Positions 38,639-47,895 of a stretch of DNA of 64,000 nucleotides are shown here, piece by piece; the first letter of the stretch is position 1, and each line of letters starts with the position of its first letter. The stretch comes from Arsenophonus sp045399315. GTDB lineage: Bacteria; Pseudomonadota; Gammaproteobacteria; Enterobacterales; Enterobacteriaceae. Below the pieces are notes generated by a model. That model was not told the DNA's origin. It ran no database searches and was given only the letters and a program-made list of their open reading frames with translations. A program made the position numbers and the translations under genes. The stretch spans positions 1-64,000 of the forward strand of contig DAYVGO010000020.1 of assembly GCA_045399315.1 (NCBI GenBank), written 5' to 3'.

Positions 38639-40852
38639 TTATGCTCCTAATTTCCATGTTAGTGTCCGTAATATATCGGCAAACACACCCCACAGCAGTA
38701 ACATCATTACCGGCACCATAGCCTCTTAGTACTAATGGAATTGATTGATAATAAACGGATATAGAATGCCAAAGCATTTTCACCATTTTTAACTTTATAT
38801 AATAGTGGATTATGTTCATCGACGGCCACCATTTTTACCAGACAACAACCATCTTTTATTAAACCGACATAACACAGCACTTTTCTCTCTGATGCCGCTT
38901 GAGCAACCCTCATTTAAGATCATAATCTAATTCGGTTAAGTGTTGAAGAAAACTGTTAACGTCTCCACTAAGATCGAAAAAAAATAGGTAATATAGGTTC
39001 AATTTCAATATCACTAAGCTCTAAACAATAACTAGCTTCACAGGCAAGGAGCAGCAATTTACGCGCAACATCCCTACCGGAAAGATCGTCACGAGGATCC
39101 GGTTCAGTAAAACCTTTTCCTTTAGCTAACCGCGTCGCTTGCGATAACGAGATACCTTCATCAAGTAATCCGAAATGTAGGATAGTGAACCAGAAAGAAT
39201 GCCACTAAACTGAAGCAGTTCATCACCAGCATTGAGCAAATTCTGTAAATTTTCAATGACCGGTAAACCAGCACCAACATTGGCCTCATACAGAAATTTA
39301 CGCTTTGATTTCTCGGCAACTAAATGGATCTGACGATAATAATCCATGCTATCTGTATTGGCTTTTTTATTTGGCGTAACAACATTAAATCCTGCGTTGA
39401 GCAAAAAGGCATAGTGCTTCGCTATTTGCTGATCTGAGGTACAATCAACGATAACTGGATTTAGAAAACAATGTTTAACTGGTAATTGGCATAGAGCGCT
39501 TAAACTAAGAGACTGTTTAGATTAGGCTAATTGGATTTGCCAATTAGCCAGCTTTAATTCTTTAATATCAGTTAACATTACCTACGAATTAACAATTACA
39601 CAAACTCGCAGAGCAATATGTTTCTTTTGAAACCAATTTTGTTGCCGATGAATTTGTTCAAGTAAAGCACTGCCAACACCAACAATAAAAACATCGATAA
39701 TTTGATCGGTGTTAAATAACATTTGGTGACATAACTGCACGCCAATTGTAGTCATTTTATTATCAATTACAGCAGAAATTGAACGCTCAGAAGAGCCTTG
39801 TGCAATAGCAATAATATTAATATTGCCGCGGGTTAAAGCAGAAAAAACGCGGGCAACCATGCCTACCATGCTCTTCATACCTGGCCCAAAGACATTGATC
39901 ATCGCCATATTATTTAGGCTGGTGATCCCTTTAATTGGCATACTTTTACTGTTTTCAACATTGCCAATTAAAATGCCATTTCCATTAGGCGCTAGAGCAT
40001 TTTTAATTAAAAAAGGAATTTGAAACTAGGTAATCGGAGCGATAGTTCGAGGATGGAGTACCTTAGCGCCAAAGTAGGAGAGCTCCATTGCTTCCTAATA
40101 AGATATTTCTGTTAGCAAGTGGGCATCTGGCACGATATGAGGATCGCAAGTATAAACACCATCCACATCCGTCCAAATTGCACAATAATCAGCTCGTAAG
40201 CATACGGCGAGCACAGCAGTGGAATAATCTGAGCCATTGTGTCCTAATACGGTTCATTTTGCATATTACCGGCCGTAAAACCTGCCATTAAAATAAGATG
40301 ATCATTAAGAATATTCAAGGCCTTAATACGCTGGCTGGATTCCCGAATATTGACTGTCGCACTCAGATAATGCCCTTCAGCAAATAAAAATTTTACCGGA
40401 TCAATAATCGTTATTGAGTAACCCCGTGTGTACAATATAGAGACCATAATAGCGATTGAAATTTTTTCGCCACGGCAAGTTAAGTCAGCATGAATATTTT
40501 CTGGACATTGCTCCAATCCTAATAACGAAATATCCTGTAATATTTGCTAAATTTGAATAAATTCATCTTCAATTAATTGCTTGATTTTTTCATATGCAAA
40601 ATTAGATTGTTTTTCTTTCAACCCACTGAGTAAGAAAGAAAAAATCTCATTAGCCCTTCGATATGCACAGTAATATCTTTTCCCACCGTCGCCGCTTCAA
40701 TAATCGCAGCAAGATAATCCGTGATCTTAGCTGGTGCTGATAAAACTAGTGCAACTGGTCCCCGTGCTAAATTTATCTGCTACTATATTTGCAACGTTAA
40801 GCATTTTACTATCGTTTGCAACCGAAGTTCCGCCAAATTTGAGCACACGCAC
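38639..40852 (-). pseudogene. thrA: Bifunctional aspartokinase I/homoserine dehydrogenase I, broken
   Basis: ThrA catalyses the first and third steps from aspartate to threonine. A GTG start with AGGAG upstream gives RVLKFGGTSVAND, the aspartokinase signature. The frame then breaks repeatedly. The regulatory ACT region reads MINVFGPGMKSMVGMVARVF and FSALTRGNINIIAIAQGSSE; the dehydrogenase part reads TPNKKANTDSMDYYRQIHL and EANVGAGLPVIENLQNLL. The end VFADILRTLTWKLGA overlaps the thrB spacer. The span, 2,214 bases, is about 250 shorter than the E. coli gene, so deletions occurred as well. Another aspartokinase must feed dapB. Confidence 0.93.
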
Positions 40853-40949
40853 TTGGTTTCACTCCTGAAATTGGGTTAAAAAAACGTGCATCATTTACTT
40901 GGATACGGGCTTTACGGGCTTTATGTTCGATTTAGATTTTAGTTATGCG

Positions 40950-41015
40950 TCAGCCCCCATAATCAATGATTACGGTAGCGGTAATAATGGTGGTATTGAG
41001 GTTAATCTTATGCAT
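40950..41015 (-). CDS. thrL: thr operon leader peptide, decayed
   Basis: In E. coli a 21-residue peptide rich in Thr and Ile codons controls thrABC by attenuation. Here, 98 bases before thrA, an ATG opens exactly 21 codons: MHKINLNTTIITATVIIDYG then Gly and TGA. It has 4 Thr and 5 Ile codons against 8 Thr and 4 Ile in E. coli, so the sensing run is eroded. The end GGGGGCTGACGC matches the E. coli GCGGGCTGACGC. Downstream the 5' arm of the terminator (AAAGCCCGT) is duplicated in tandem, and no 3' arm can pair with it, although a run of seven T remains. Attenuation is therefore probably lost. I see length and position as strong evidence, codon content as supportive. Confidence 0.72.
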   Translation of the reverse strand: MHKINLNTTIITATVIIDYGG

Positions 41016-41667
41016 CACTGTCCTAACTATCTATCCAAAAAACGTTTAGCTATATATTGATATTGGTTAAAACAATTTTAATGCAAAGTCAAATAATTTG
41101 TTCTTTAATCACTAAAAGCAATTAAATATATTTGTTTTTTTATTAAGGAACTATTGTAAGCAAGAATACATTGCACTTTAAGCAGTTAAAAAAATATCCA
41201 TAACCAAATAAACAAGAATTTTTATCTATTTCAATAAGTGATGCTTGTATGTTAACTTGGATAAACAATAATATGTGGCGAGGCGTTGATATTTTCATAT
41301 AAATTAGCGTCTATTTTAATATAAATACAATATCTTTTATGACACAAAAAAATCATATAATTTAAGTAATAATCTTTATAATAGCTTTATTTTGATTTTG
41401 ACGTGTATCAATAAAAGTCATTTTTTTAGGTGGTAAATAGCTTTTTAGCTGTTATATTGCTGTTAACATAAAATGAGAAAAAAATTGTTTAGTAAATTTC
41501 TTTTAGATTCGTCATAATTGTTTTTTTGTTACAAAAAATTTATATGAACTTTAATGATATTCGCTAAGCTTTCACTAGTATTATAAAATGAAATTAGAGA
41601 AAACATGCTTTTGAAACATTAGTGTGTAGATCTGGTAATTTATATTGTAGAGAGTTAGGTAGCACAT
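41016..41667. other. Divergent intergenic between thrL and arcA
   Basis: About 650 AT-rich bases hold the arcA and thr promoters. No coding frame is recognised. The arcA leader seems long, as it is in E. coli, where several promoters precede the gene. Confidence 0.5.
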
Positions 41668-42384
41668 ATGCAAACCCCACATATTTTGATTGTTGAAGAC
41701 GAGATTGTCACACGCAATACCTTAAAAAGCATTTTCGAAGCAGAAGGCTATATTGTACATGAAGCTACTGATGGTGCCGAAATGCACAATATTTTATCTA
41801 ATAATGATATTAACCTTGTCATTATGGATATTAATTTGCCAGGTAAAAATGGTCTGCTACTTGCACGTGAATTACGTGAGCAAGCTCATGTTGCGCTGAT
41901 GTTTCTTACCGGGCGTGACAATGAAGTTGATAAGATATTAGGATTAGAAATTGGGGCTGATGATTATATTATTAAGCCTTTCAACCCTCGTGAATTAACA
42001 ATTCGGGCACGAAATTTACTTTCCCGCACAATGAATCTTTGCAAAATCGGCGGGGAGCGTCGCGAGGTTGATAGCTATAAATTTAATGGCTGGGAACTTG
42101 ATATTAATAGCCGCTCTTTAATTAGCCCTATTGGTGATCAATATAAATTACCGCGCAGTGAATTCAGAGCTATGTTACACTTCTGTGAAAATCCAGGTAA
42201 AATTCAAACACGAGCCGAACTCTTGAAAAAAATGACAGGACGTGAATTAAAACCCCACGACAGAACCGTTGATGTGACTATCCGCCGTATTCGTAAACAC
42301 TTTGAATCCATACCGGATACACCAGAAATTATTGCCACCATCCATGGTGAAGGTTATCGTTTCTGTGGTGATATTGAAGAATAA
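41668..42384 (+). CDS. arcA: Response regulator ArcA
   Basis: ArcA, phosphorylated by ArcB under low oxygen, represses respiratory and TCA genes. It has 238 residues, as in E. coli. The receiver starts QTPHILIVEDEIVTRNTLKS, with acidic residues at 10-11 and phosphoacceptor Asp54 in VIMDINLPGKNG; the conserved Lys is in DDYIIKPFNPREL. The winged helix has RTVDVTIRRIRKHFES and TIHGEGYRFCGD. It is divergent from the thr operon, the ancestral arrangement. It is one of the few intact regulators in an otherwise heavily decayed segment. Confidence 0.98.
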   Translation: MQTPHILIVEDEIVTRNTLKSIFEAEGYIVHEATDGAEMHNILSNNDINLVIMDINLPGKNGLLLARELREQAHVALMFLTGRDNEVDKILGLEIGADDYIIKPFNPRELTIRARNLLSRTMNLCKIGGERREVDSYKFNGWELDINSRSLISPIGDQYKLPRSEFRAMLHFCENPGKIQTRAELLKKMTGRELKPHDRTVDVTIRRIRKHFESIPDTPEIIATIHGEGYRFCGDIEE

Positions 42385-42397
42385 ATATAAAATATTA

Positions 42398-42423
42398 AAC
42401 CCCTTTTATTTAGATCGGGGTTT
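42398..42423 (+). terminator. Terminator of arcA
   Basis: Stem AAACCCC/GGGGTTT with a 12-base loop and a TTTAAT tail lies 13 bases after the arcA stop. It overlaps the far end of the convergent creA remnant. Confidence 0.75.
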
Positions 42424-42888
42424 TAATAAATATATTAATGCCACGGCACTAATAGCATTTTTAGGAAAGCCATCAATTATTTTGTCTGAATAAGTCAGAT
42501 AAATAAGTGCATTCCGTTGCTTATCGTAAAAACGTACTATCTGCAGTTTTTAAAAAATTAATGAAGTACGTTTTTGAAAAACAACTTTCTCTTTTTATTA
42601 TTTAATCTTATCATCTATAATTATTGGCCCAACCTGTTGGCAAGAAATTGCTGCATCAGCAGTATCTTCTGCCAAGCCTAAACCTCCTTTAATATCGCCC
42701 GTTTTTGTCCGACTCCAATAACAAGTTATATTGTTAATATCTGGATCATCAAATGCTTCAATAACAAATTTATTATCAGGACCAAAAAATTTAAATACAG
42801 TATCAACAGAACCAATTTCTTCCGCAAAAATTGTATTCGGTAAAAAAAATATTATTAAAATAGAGAGTAACTTTGTTAAATTTAGCAT
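42406..42888 (-). pseudogene. creA: CreA-family periplasmic protein, broken
   Basis: CreA is a conserved exported protein of unknown role, often near creBCD or arcA. A signal peptide (TKLLSILIIFFLPNTIFA) precedes EEIGSVDTVFKFFGPDNKFV and GGLGLAEDTADAAISCQQVG. Two TAA codons follow DDKIK at codon 97, and a third lies within SLIF-stop-KLQ, where E. coli has a Lys. The remaining text, VRFYDKQRNALIYLTYSDKI and PKNAISAV, stays in the same frame. The gene is thus broken by stops rather than frameshifts. It is next to arcA as in E. coli. Confidence 0.87.
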
Positions 42889-43041
42889 GATATTAATTTT
42901 CCTTAATAATAAAATTATTTTTACGTTATTAATATCTATAAAAATAATAAAATAGCTATATAAAGTAACCTATTATTAAATGGATGTTTATTATAAAGTC
43001 CTTATACTATTTATAGGTGATTATTTTAATCAGGTATTTCT

Positions 43042-43948
43042 ATGGATCAAAACAATATTATTCACGATTTATTATATTGGATCGATACACATTTAGATCA
43101 ACCGCTATTTCTCGATAACGTCGCGGCTAAAGCAGGTTATTCAAAATGGCATTTACAGCGAATGTTTAAAAACATCACTCAGCAAGCGATCGGTTCTTAC
43201 ATCCGTGCTCGTCGACTTTCCCGTGCAGCTGTTGCCCTTAGACTAACTAGCCGACCAATTCTTGATATTGCATTACAATACCGTTTTGATTCACAGCAAA
43301 CGTTTACCCACGCTTTTAAAAAACAATTTGGCATTACACCTGCCCTCTATCGTCGTAGAGAAGAGTGGTGTGCTACAGGAATGCAACCGCCAATTACATT
43401 AGAACAACAACAATCACCAAAAGTGGCCTTTGTCACACTGGCACCCAAACATTTAATAGGAATAGAACAAACCTGCTCTTATATACTAGAAGAATGGTCT
43501 ACTACCTGTGCCAAAATGTGCAAACATTTCTGACAATATTACCGAGAAAAAGCCAAGCTTATTCCTGAGGAAGTTTATGGTTTACATCATGTCGTACATA
43601 ACTCAGAAAAGGATAATGAACAAACTGTTTTATATATCACCGCAGTAGAACCACAATATGCTGATAACGATAATAATTTATATCAATCGATTATTATTGA
43701 AGACTGTGATTATGCCCGATTTACTTTTGAAGGAAAGCCACCCAAAAGTAACCTGCAACAATTTCTGTATATGATTTATGGTGTCTATTATGCCCCAACT
43801 TAATTTAACTCGTCGCGCCGGACACGATATTGAACATTATCAACTCAAAGATCCTAATCATCCTAGATGTAATTATAATGATCCAAAAAATCATATGGCC
43901 GTGTTTGATTATTTTGTGCCAATCAAAAGAACACCTTCCTCCCTCTGA
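43042..43948 (+). pseudogene. rob: AraC/XylS-family regulator Rob, broken
   Basis: Rob activates the mar-sox-rob genes for drug, solvent and superoxide resistance. The DNA-binding half is intact: LDNVAAKAGYSKWHLQRMF, then ILDIALQYRFDSQQTFTHAF. A TGA at 43531 replaces the Trp of the E. coli QFW segment. The frame continues with IPEEVYGLHHVV and CDYARFTFEG, then a frameshift near 43797 is needed to read PQLNLTRRAGHDIEHYQ and VFDYFVPIKR. A 163-residue product with the DNA-binding domain but no C-terminal domain could still be made. Because truncated AraC-type proteins can bind DNA, some activity is conceivable, but the second lesion indicates relaxed selection. Confidence 0.88.
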
Positions 43949-44043
43949 GTCTATTTGATTATAAAGGTTACTATGTCATTAAATCCAAGGGATTTTTCCC
44001 TTGGCAAAATTTTCAGCTACCATTAAATATTGCCACATTAGAT

Positions 44044-44686
44044 TTACTGTTCATCTAATGCAGGCTCAATTAAATAAGAAATATCCCCTGCTATTTCTAC
44101 TACCCAGCCATTGGCTAACCAAGGTGTCTCCTGATAATCTACCTGGGAAATAGAGCAGTTACGTAAACGTAAATGTCTTTCAGCATAAGTCGGTACACCA
44201 AGTATACGATTAAGCAATGCTCCTAAGCCTATTCCGTGACTAACCAATAAGGTATACTCCCCTGCTGGTAAAGAACAGCAATGCTCCAAAGCAGCAAACA
44301 TGTGTTCCGTTATCTCTCCCATTGATTCACCTGCTGGAATACGTGCCCCAGGAGAACTATTAACCAAACTCCGACGCCAACACTCTTCTTCATCACTTAA
44401 CGTACCAATTGCACGCCTTTCAAGTATTCCTTTATTTAATTCCCGTAAGTGCGGCTCAAGTATTATGTTACAATGGCAAACTTGAGCGATAATTTCTGCT
44501 GTTTTCTGCGTGTGTCCTAAGTCGCTGGATAAAATATGGGTTATACCAATTGATTTAACTCTTTCAGCAACCAATTTAAGCTTATTTTATACCAACTTCA
44601 GTCAGCGAGCTGTCAGATTGTCCCTGAATACACCTAGCCACGTTCCATTCAGTTTCTCCGTGGCGAACAAGATAGACCTATAACAT
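44044..44686 (-). pseudogene. gpmB: Phosphoglycerate mutase-like phosphatase GpmB, broken
   Basis: GpmB belongs to the histidine phosphatase superfamily. The ATG at 44686 is followed by TTA and TAG: codon 3 is Gln (CAG) in relatives, so a single change to amber blocks translation. The catalytic VYLVRHGETEWNV follows in the same frame, then an extra base near 44585 shifts it. The rest (44044-44574) is open for 176 codons: ITHILSSDLGHTQKTAEIIA, HLRELNKGILE and TLLVSHGIGLGALL, with the second catalytic His. An internal start would lack the RHG motif, so no active enzyme is expected. Confidence 0.9.
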
Positions 44687-44738
44687 AATAATTTTCCGTT
44701 ATACTGCACAAAATAAAATTTTTAAAGGATATTAATTA

Positions 44739-45078
44739 ATGTATAAAGTAATCACAGCAACCGCAAATCCAGCTAAAATAAACACTATTAACTTAGCCTT
44801 TCAAGCTGTTTTTGGTGCTGGCAATTATCAAATTAATAGCATCATTGTTAGTAGTAATACAACCACTTCTACTTATTATCCGTGACGGCCACGAGTTAAG
44901 CGATGTAATCGCTAACATCACTGGAATGGCTAACATTAAACATAGCGAAGGCGCAATTGATTTCTTTACCAATGGTTTACTCAGCCTTACCAGCGTCTAC
45001 CAACAAGCACTTATTTTGACACTAATATCTATCCAACATAAAATTTGTAAAGAACTTAATGTGCTACATGACGACTAA
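44739..45078 (+). pseudogene. yjjX: Inosine/xanthosine triphosphatase YjjX, internally deleted
   Basis: YjjX hydrolyses non-canonical purine nucleoside triphosphates. With AAAGGA upstream, MYKVITATANPAKINTINLA opens the gene, but only about 45 codons follow in frame. The C-terminal part, IRDGHELSDVIANITGMANI and SEGAIDFFTNGLLSLTSVYQ, lies in another frame. Between the two, some 65 codons of the family are missing, including the substrate-pocket region (EETRAGARNR in E. coli). The total is 340 bases against about 510. It is divergent from the gpmB remnant and convergent with trpR. Confidence 0.88.
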
Positions 45079-45148
45079 ATCATGTCAGCTTTGCCTAATC
45101 GTTTGAAGACAGACAAAAGGTAAACTGTTTCACAAACAATAAAACATT

Positions 45149-45469
45149 TTACGACCTGAGTAACTGTTGTTGCAACCAAGCTTTCACTTCGCTAGTAGCA
45201 CTTTTCAGACTATTGGAACCCCGCGTAATGGTTGCGATCCCGACACCTAATTCACTTTGCAGCTCTCGCTGACTCATTTCACCTTCTATTAATGCCTGTA
45301 TAATCCGAACTCTAGTCGCCAAAACCATCCGTTCATCTGGGGTTAAGAATAATTGTAAAATGGGTTGCTGTAACTCCTGTTGAAAAGCTTTCCGTAATAA
45401 TTCCACGAAACATTGCCAATCGGTATTTTCTTCAGGTTGAAGTGCTGGATCAATAAGATAGTTTTCCAT
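45149..45469 (-). CDS. trpR: Trp operon repressor
   Basis: TrpR with bound tryptophan represses trp, aroH, mtr and its own gene. From the ATG with GGTGG before it, MENYLIDPALQPEEN, it has 106 residues (108 in E. coli). The helix-turn-helix MSQRELQSELGVGIATITRG and the following SNSLKSATSEV are well conserved, as is LTPDERMVLATRVRI. A GTG three codons upstream is an alternative start. A near-consensus trp operator lies just upstream. An intact trpR implies that at least part of its regulon may persist elsewhere in the genome (inference). Confidence 0.95.
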   Translation of the reverse strand: MENYLIDPALQPEENTDWQCFVELLRKAFQQELQQPILQLFLTPDERMVLATRVRIIQALIEGEMSQRELQSELGVGIATITRGSNSLKSATSEVKAWLQQQLLRS

Positions 45470-45482
45470 AATATCCACCGCA

Positions 45483-45499
45483 TACTATTTAACTAGTAC
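45483..45499 (-). promoter_or_regulatory. TrpR operator of trpR
   Basis: On the minus strand GTACTAGTTAAATAGTA differs by one base from the E. coli trp consensus GTACTAGTTAACTAGTAC over this length. It lies 14 bases before the trpR ATG, fitting autoregulation. Confidence 0.85.
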
Positions 45500-45552
45500 A
45501 ATAGTATAACATAAACTATGGGTGGATAAATATAAAAAGCACTAATAGTTCA

Positions 45553-47466
45553 TCATCCCTTCACATTTGTTAACAAATTAACTGAATTGCTGAGAAGATG
45601 TTGATAATAAAGGGTGTACCAGAACATTTTTAACATAACTTCGAGTTTCAGAAAATGGGATACTTTCAATAAAAGCGATAGCATTCAATTTGCCGTTGCT
45701 GACTGCCAACCAACGACTAACTCTGGTAGACCATGCATTATAAGCAGCTCTAGCTAACACACGATTAAAACAAAATTGCTGAAAAATTGCTTCTAAATAT
45801 GCTGTACCAATTTCAATATTTTTTCTGGATTAATCAATTACGACTATCGGTATAATCAGCTATACCATTAGATTTCACTACTTGTTGTGCCGTTTGTGGC
45901 ATTAACTGCATTAAACCAATCGCATCTGCTGCCGAATGTATTTGTGGATTCCAACAACTTTCTTGCCGGGCAATCTCCATGGCAAAATTTTTATCAATTT
46001 TTTTATCTTTCGTATAGTGTTTAAACTCATGTTCCCAGGTAATAGGAAAACGTTCTATTAAGTGATCCCACAATTTACCAATTATAGTCGCCTGTAAACT
46101 TAAATCAGCCCAGCGATGCTCAAATGCGTAACGTGCTAGCCGCTATTGGCGAATTTTTTTCTGCCTACTAAGGAGATTGATCCATTCAGTTCGGGCTAAG
46201 GTTTTCTTTTGCCAAAACAACAATTCACTAACTCGCCGCACTTCAGGTCATGAATCGATATCATCACCAGGTTTAGTAGCAACTGCCAACTTAACCGAAT
46301 ATGCCATGATGTTCAGTTTTTGTGCCATAACCATGGAATAAAATCCACGCTGCTTTACCAGGTTAAATAATATCTTTTTACCTTGTTTATGTTTTCCTCG
46401 ATTTACCAAGGTTATCGCCCGCTAATACTGCCTCTCTTCCTTACTTTGGCTTTCTTTAGGTAACCGCTGCAACCATTGTACAAGTGAAAGCATATCATTA
46501 CTCACCAACGCTAAACACACCCTCCGTTCACGCAAAGAAATGAAAGATGAATGCTGAATAGTATCATCACGCCACTTGGCCTGCTGTATTGTCACATCAG
46601 CGAATAATTGCCAGGCGATATCATCGTTTAATTGCTGCCGTTGTCTATGGCTCATTTTCTGTGCTTGGGTAATAATCGGGATCACTATCTTAGCCTTCTT
46701 TACTAATTGGCCAGCAAAACAGTCAAAGATCTCCAATATTACTTGCCGGTTAAAATCAGAAGGTTTGACCATACGGGCAAATTCCACAACGAAGGAGGAT
46801 CTTTCTGTAACGTGGCCAAGTGCTGACCAATGATTTGAGCTTTAGCTGGTAAACGATTTACTAAGCTGGCAATCAGAGCAGCATCATTGTTTTTGATAGC
46901 TAAAAAAATACGTTGCAAAATCAATTCAGTCGTTAACTGTCCCGCCTGTTGCAAAGGGTAAAAAGTTGATCACACTCTTTAGGAAGTGAATAACCGTGTA
47001 GTCAAATCTCTTTCGCTCCCCGCCATGCCACTTGCTTATTACCTGTTTGTCGTTTTGCATAGTAATAATTACAGAGTGCAATAATCGCTTTTGGTAGTTA
47101 GGGGTTAAAAGATAGCAGGCTCTGCCATTCGCCGCGTTCGGCAAGCTGATTGACAAAAAGGGTTGCTAGTTTTTGGTTTAGCGGAAAATAAGGATATTGC
47201 CTAATAAAAGCCTTAACTTGCGGTACAGAAAGGGTATTAAGATGTTGCGTCAATCACCGATATTCTAAATAAGGATAAAGCGGATAGTCAGTTAACGTTG
47301 GCATCAAACGAGCTACTTGATTATCACCATTGGCATCCCACGCTTGTTTAATTGCCTGATAACGCTCTCATTGAGCGATCAATAAGGCACCCAATGCATG
47401 GAAAGATACCACAAGATAATCAGTAATAATATCTCTTTCCAGCACTTTTTCGGCCCTATTGTTCAC
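45553..47466 (-). pseudogene. slt: Soluble lytic murein transglycosylase, broken
   Basis: Slt70 cuts peptidoglycan in the periplasm. A GTG start after AGGA gives a poor signal region, then a stop (TGA) and ERYQAIKQAWDANGDNQVAR and TLTDYPLYPYLEYR, as in the superhelical U domain. Many stops and frame changes follow. The catalytic domain reads FAMEIARQESCWNPQIHSAA, with the catalytic Glu kept, then GLMQLMPQTAQQVV, AAYNAWSTRVSRWL and AFIESIPFSETRSYVKNVL. At least six lesions over 1.9 kb make this one of the most decayed genes here. It is divergent from ettA, as in E. coli. Confidence 0.92.
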
Positions 47467-47895
47467 TCCTATCTACGATAACAATATCTATATAAAAATA
47501 TTATTACCAAAAACAAATATAATCAGTGTACTAATTTGAAAAATACATCATAAAAACATAATTTCATATGATTGCAAAATTATTGCCAGTATGCCTGACA
47601 GGCAATAACCTACATAAAAACTAAAGTAGTGATGATAGTAAATAGGATGATATATAATAACCAGCCAGCAGCTTACCTGCTAAATAAAATGGCTCAATCT
47701 AATATGAATAAGGTAATCATTTATTTAGAAAAAACTTTATGGTAAAAATCATCCACAAATCCTGATTAGGATCACATTAACATTATTAATCACAATTTAT
47801 GCATAATTTAAAAAGGGGCATGAATATTTTCTTCAAATTAGATAAACAACACATTGATATCTAAAATTATACAATTAGCTAAAAGGTAGAATAAA
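47467..47895. other. Divergent intergenic between slt remnant and ettA
   Basis: AT-rich, 429 bases, no gene. A short ATTGCC/GGCAAT inverted repeat at about 47581-47605 is the only structure seen. The ettA promoter should lie here. Confidence 0.5.

Noticed and set aside
40905..40922. Two adjacent copies of ACGGGCTTT considered as a start of a repeat array.
   Set aside because: Only two copies are present and they sit in the decayed thr attenuator, so slippage duplication is the simpler reading.
43983..44003. CCAAGGG/CCCTTGG hairpin between the rob and gpmB remnants.
   Set aside because: A good stem, but it lies between two dead convergent genes and has only a weak T-tract; I did not list it as a terminator.
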